NCBI GenBank assembly: GCA_019752635.1 | Contig: JAIELX010000081.1 | Location: 35,507 to 99,506, forward strand | Origin: Candidatus Obscuribacterales bacterium | GTDB taxonomy: Bacteria > Cyanobacteriota > Vampirovibrionia > Obscuribacterales > Obscuribacteraceae | Direction: 5' to 3' | DNA: 64,000 bases | In this document: positions 61,341-64,000 of the stretch, one piece after another | Numbering within the stretch: position 1 is the stretch's first letter | Layout of the letters: every line of letters begins with the position of its first letter | Program-made: the position numbers and the translations under genes | The notes under the pieces: model-generated | Seen by the model: the letters and a program-made list of their open reading frames with translations, nothing else | What the model was told of the DNA's origin: nothing | Database searches by the model: none

Positions 61341-62126
61341 ATGAATCTGGACCTGCAAGGAAAAAATGCTTTGGTGACAGGCTCTAGCTACGGACTCGGA
61401 TTCGCATGCGCTAAAGTTCTTGCACAGGAAGGGGCTGCAGTGACTATTTGCGGCCGCGATCCAGTGAAACTACAAAGTGCCGCAACAGATCTGGCGGCGT
61501 TCACCAGCGCAAAATTGGCAACTCATGTCGTCGACCTGACAAATGAAAATGAGTTGCCGTTACTATTTGAAACTGCACAGGCTAAGGCTCCCGTAGACAT
61601 TCTAGTCGTCAGCACCGGACACCCGCCAACGCATCCGTTCTCCGTCGCAACTGATGAGCAGTGGCAGCAAGGAATCGACTTGATTCTTCGCCCCGCAATT
61701 GTCCTGTCACGGCTCGCTTTGAAATCAATGCTTGAGCGCAGATACGGACGGATCATCTTCATTGGTTCCATCTTTGGTCTGGAACCGGAACAGTCGTCGG
61801 TCGTGCAAAGTACTTTAAGATGTGGGCTGAACGCGCTTGCAAAATGTATGGCGACAGAGAACGCGCAACACGGTGTCACCGTGAACGTGATTTGTCCGGG
61901 TTACTTTGACACGCCCCTTGTTCGAGAACTGGCGAAGCAATATGCCAATACAAGCGATAAAGCGGTAGAAACCGTACTGCAAGACTGGGCGGACTATGCA
62001 CCCGTTCGCCGATTCGGCGATCCCGACGACCTCGGTTCGTTAGTTGCTTTTCTAGCGTCGCCAAAAGGACAATTCATCACAGGCACCACAATCACCATCG
62101 ATGGTGGCGCCGTTCGACAATACTGA
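61341..62126 (+). CDS. atypical short-chain dehydrogenase/reductase
   Basis: A 261-residue Rossmann-fold protein. The dinucleotide site ALVTGSSYGLGFACAK is normal. Where classical SDRs have Y-x3-K, this protein reads VVQSTLRCGLNALAKCM, so both catalytic residues are replaced, as in the BKR-like group of non-classical SDRs. The C-terminal VNVICPGYFDTPLV and GTTITIDGGA are typical. It may therefore bind NAD(P)H without the usual oxidoreduction, or use other residues. ATG 61341 has GGAGAG six bases upstream. The fold call is firm; activity uncertain. Confidence 0.88.
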   Translation: MNLDLQGKNALVTGSSYGLGFACAKVLAQEGAAVTICGRDPVKLQSAATDLAAFTSAKLATHVVDLTNENELPLLFETAQAKAPVDILVVSTGHPPTHPFSVATDEQWQQGIDLILRPAIVLSRLALKSMLERRYGRIIFIGSIFGLEPEQSSVVQSTLRCGLNALAKCMATENAQHGVTVNVICPGYFDTPLVRELAKQYANTSDKAVETVLQDWADYAPVRRFGDPDDLGSLVAFLASPKGQFITGTTITIDGGAVRQY

Positions 62127-62371
62127 CGCTAGTATCGAATTCGCAATCGAATTCGTGATAGATGCTAGTAGCGACATACTCTATTCTGCCCTGAATCAGA
62201 AACTTTCTTTCTGCATCCCCGCAAGTAGGTTGGCGTTAAGCCACGGAATGAGTGGTCCGAAAACTCGGAGCGGCATCGCGCTAGTTTTGCAATACGAAAA
62301 CAGGGGGAGCTTCCGGCTGGTGCAGAGCCAGATTGCTCGCTATCCTTTTCGAGCACGGAGATTTGCTATAC

Positions 62372-63109
62372 ATGACACAAGCCTATAACCAAGATACATT
62401 TTGGATTGAGTTCGAAAAGGATCTGGCTCGAGCGCAGGCACGAGTAATTGTGCAAAGTCCTTTCGTAAGTCATCGCAGACTACAACAGCTGAAGCCACTA
62501 TTCAGTACCTTGCGGAAAAAGAATATCCTGATCTGTGTGTTTCTCCAGCAACCATACTCGTGGGGGGCTCGTCATCAGTTGACAGCGGCGGATGCAGAAC
62601 GAAACGCAGAGATAGAAACGGCCCTGGAGTGGTTCGCTGCAGCGGAGATTCACGCAAACCTTCGACGAGACATTCATGAGAAACTCGCGATAATAGACAA
62701 TAAGGTATTGTGGGAAGGCAGCCTCAATATTCTTAGTCACGGAAAAACTCATGAAAGAATGAGGCGACTAGAATCTCGCGCCGAAGTACAGGCCGCGACG
62801 AGTGCACATCACTTGCTCGACTGTGAGACTTGCAAGAAACAGATCGTAGAGCAAAAATTGGGAAATCCGCTTGAACAATTTGCTGAGATACGACAACGTA
62901 GCTCCTTGACCCAAAGGGAGCTCGGCAAGCGCGTCAACATTGATCAAAGCAACATCGCAAAAATTGAGAGCCAGAGCAGAAACCTTTCCATAGCAACTCT
63001 GCAGAAACTCACCAACGAACTGGATTGCAAAATAGTTCTGGTGCCGAATTGGATATTGCCAAACCTATCCAACTTGCTCGACAAACTAACAGCAGACGAA
63101 GGTCGGTAG
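62372..63109 (+). CDS. single-HKD phospholipase-D-like protein fused to XRE helix-turn-helix
   Basis: A 245-residue fusion. Residues about 1-140 form a PLD-like domain with one HKD motif, HEKLAIIDNKVLWEGSLNIL (H-x-K-x4-D, then GS-x-N). A small Cys pair (CETCKKQI) separates it from an XRE-type helix-turn-helix at about 175-230 (SLTQRELGKRVNIDQSNIAK). PLD enzymes need two HKD motifs, so a dimer would form the site, as in Nuc and some restriction nucleases. The HTH suggests DNA binding, and so a DNA-targeted nuclease or a regulator. ATG 62372 is taken with GGAG about ten bases upstream. Confidence 0.83.
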   Translation: MTQAYNQDTFWIEFEKDLARAQARVIVQSPFVSHRRLQQLKPLFSTLRKKNILICVFLQQPYSWGARHQLTAADAERNAEIETALEWFAAAEIHANLRRDIHEKLAIIDNKVLWEGSLNILSHGKTHERMRRLESRAEVQAATSAHHLLDCETCKKQIVEQKLGNPLEQFAEIRQRSSLTQRELGKRVNIDQSNIAKIESQSRNLSIATLQKLTNELDCKIVLVPNWILPNLSNLLDKLTADEGR

Positions 63110-63111
63110 GC

Positions 63112-63406
63112 ACTTCAAACTAACTCCGCATCGATGGCACCAACGCCTCTGCACCGGTTTGATGGCATTAACAACCTCAAACTTTCCCCGTCTTGATGGC
63201 ACCAACGCCCTCGGCACCGGTTTGATGGCAGAAACAACCTCAAACTAACCCCGCCTTGATGGTACCAACGCCCTCGGCACCGGTTTGATGGCAGAAACAA
63301 CCTCAAACTTTCCCCGCCTTGATGGCACCAACGCCCTCGGCACCGGTTTGATGGCAGAAACAACCTCAAACTAACCCCGTCTTGATGGTACCAACGCCCT
63401 CGGCAC
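63112..63406. repeat. 63-bp tandem repeat array, about five copies
   Basis: Units start at about 63116, 63178, 63241, 63304 and 63367, spaced 62 or 63 bases. Copies alternate between two forms, with CAAACTTTCCCC and GGCACC, or with CAAACTAACCCC and GGTACC, so the real unit may be a 126-bp pair. The first copy is the most diverged. The last copy adds an inverted partner (GGTACCAAC with GTTGGTGCC, 63387-63418). The 63-base unit keeps a minus-strand frame open, which explains a false ORF here. Confidence 0.85.
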
Positions 63407-63448
63407 GGAGTTGGTGCCGGCAATAGCAATCGAAATCCCGCCAAAAAC

Positions 63449-63480
63449 AAAAGCCCTCAGGCTATTAACCTGAGGGCTTT
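63449..63480 (-). terminator. intrinsic terminator of the rRNA operon
   Basis: AAAGCCCTCAGG and CCTGAGGGCTTT form a 12-bp stem with a seven-base loop. On the minus strand it is followed by TGTTTTTGG. It lies six bases beyond the 5S 3' end. Confidence 0.85.
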
Positions 63481-63485
63481 ATAAC

Positions 63486-63602
63486 TCCTGGCGCCGGGCT
63501 ATCTTTCCGGGCGGTCTCCCACCAAGTATTGTCGCTGCTGACCGTCTTTACCTTCGTGTTCGGGATGGGAACGGGTGTGTTCCGGTCGCATAAGCACCAA
63601 GA
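63486..63602 (-). rRNA. rrf: 5S ribosomal RNA
   Basis: About 117 nt. The minus-strand sequence contains the conserved loop CCCGTTCCCATCCCGAACAC and the closing stem TCTTGGTGCT with its complement near the 3' end, typical of 5S rRNA. Ends are set by stem pairing, so they are accurate to a few bases. It follows the 23S gene by about 110 bases. Confidence 0.93.
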
Positions 63603-63711
63603 AATCTGTTGGATATCTTAGTATCGTATCTGATACCAAGTACCCTGAAAACTGCACATCGAGAATCTTTTATTCGTCTTTTTTCTACTTGCGTGTTTAT
63701 CTCACCATTTG

Positions 63712-64000
63712 GCTGGATAAGCCGCTCGATCGATTAGTAACACTCGGCTGCAAACCACCTTTGTGTGGCTCTTCCACCTGTGTCCTATTACCCGGTGGTC
63801 TTCCGGGGATCTTACCGCCGAAGCGAGGGAATTCTCATCTTGAGGTGGGCTTCGTACTTATATGCTTTCAGCACTTATCCGCTCCGAACACAGCTACTCT
63901 GCGTCTACCGTTGGCACGATAACAGATATACTGGCGGTTCGTCCGTCCTGGTCCTCTCGTACTAGGGACGGCTCCTCTCAAAATTCCTACGGGCATGCCG
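63712..64000 (-). rRNA. rrl: 23S ribosomal RNA, 3' end (continues beyond the window)
   Basis: The minus-strand sequence is the 3' part of a 23S gene; it contains the sarcin-ricin stem AGTACGAGAGGACCAGGACG and the closing region. Only the last 290 or so bases are inside. The 3' end is estimated from comparison with known 23S ends (near GAGCGGCTTATCC), so it may be off by about ten bases. The operon runs leftwards, 23S then 5S. Confidence 0.92.

Noticed and set aside
63112..63406. CRISPR array
   Set aside because: The whole 63-bp unit repeats, including what would be spacers, and no cas gene is near.
63115..63450. 111-residue minus-strand ORF over the repeat array
   Set aside because: It is open only because the repeat unit is 63 bases, a multiple of three; there is no ribosome site and the product is a 21-residue repeat of low sense.

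Overview
The window looks like chromosomal DNA of a Gram-negative, environmental bacterium with roughly 50 % G+C. The best guess is a non-photosynthetic relative of cyanobacteria (Melainabacteria / Vampirovibrionophyceae, Obscuribacter-like). The guess rests on the abundance of TPR proteins and of large alanine/glycine-rich modular proteins, on Tad-type pseudopilin-like genes, and on the general style of the hypothetical proteins. No marker was searched, so the assignment is an inference. An rRNA operon (23S 3' end, 5S, terminator) closes the window on the minus strand.

Layout. 1-6.7 kb: end of a TPR protein, a lipoprotein-type protein-isoaspartate methyltransferase, a two-gene unit with LRV/HEAT-like repeats, a WYL-type regulator and an unusual Cys-motif membrane protein. 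6.7-14.4 kb: tandem retropepsin, MOSC protein, phosphoribosyltransferase, MscS channel, a pyruvate kinase carrying an N-terminal pair of MshEN (c-di-GMP-binding type) domains, a TPR lipid-side protein, and RNA 3'-phosphate cyclase. 14.4-24.2 kb, all minus: a long TPR/proline-rich protein, two TadE-like pseudopilins, a MauE-like membrane protein, a small exported protein, a di-haem oxidoreductase and a 1020-residue TadG-like protein with its own promoter and terminator.

25-36 kb: an Old Yellow Enzyme homologue, then large modular proteins. One has a DHH-like domain (26343) and one has two phospholipase-D HKD motifs (29994). They are accompanied by a two-TM protein, a lipoprotein, a PAS histidine kinase, a PDZ protein and an EF-hand membrane protein. 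36-46 kb: a helical repeat periplasmic protein, TPR protein, transglutaminase-like lipoprotein followed by a histidine-kinase remnant, a CzcB/CzcA divalent-metal RND pair and another TPR protein. 46-52.5 kb: signalling cluster with a NarL-type response regulator/kinase pair, a PP2C phosphatase divergent from a Ser/Thr kinase, a zinc-ribbon protein, a coiled-coil protein and a GNAT acetyltransferase.

52.5-63.1 kb is accessory in character. It has a third modular protein (hydrophobic N-terminus, SAM methyltransferase, TPR), an isoprenylcysteine-methyltransferase-like pair, a coiled-coil protein, two multi-TM proteins, an EF-hand-like protein, an atypical SDR and a PLD-HTH fusion. Three of these genes share a nearly identical 34-bp upstream element that I could not match to a known promoter class. 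A 63-bp tandem repeat array and a terminator separate this region from the rRNA operon.

Most promising for follow-up are the modular protein family with the shared 34-bp element, the MshEN-pyruvate kinase fusion, and the single-HKD PLD fused to an XRE helix-turn-helix.
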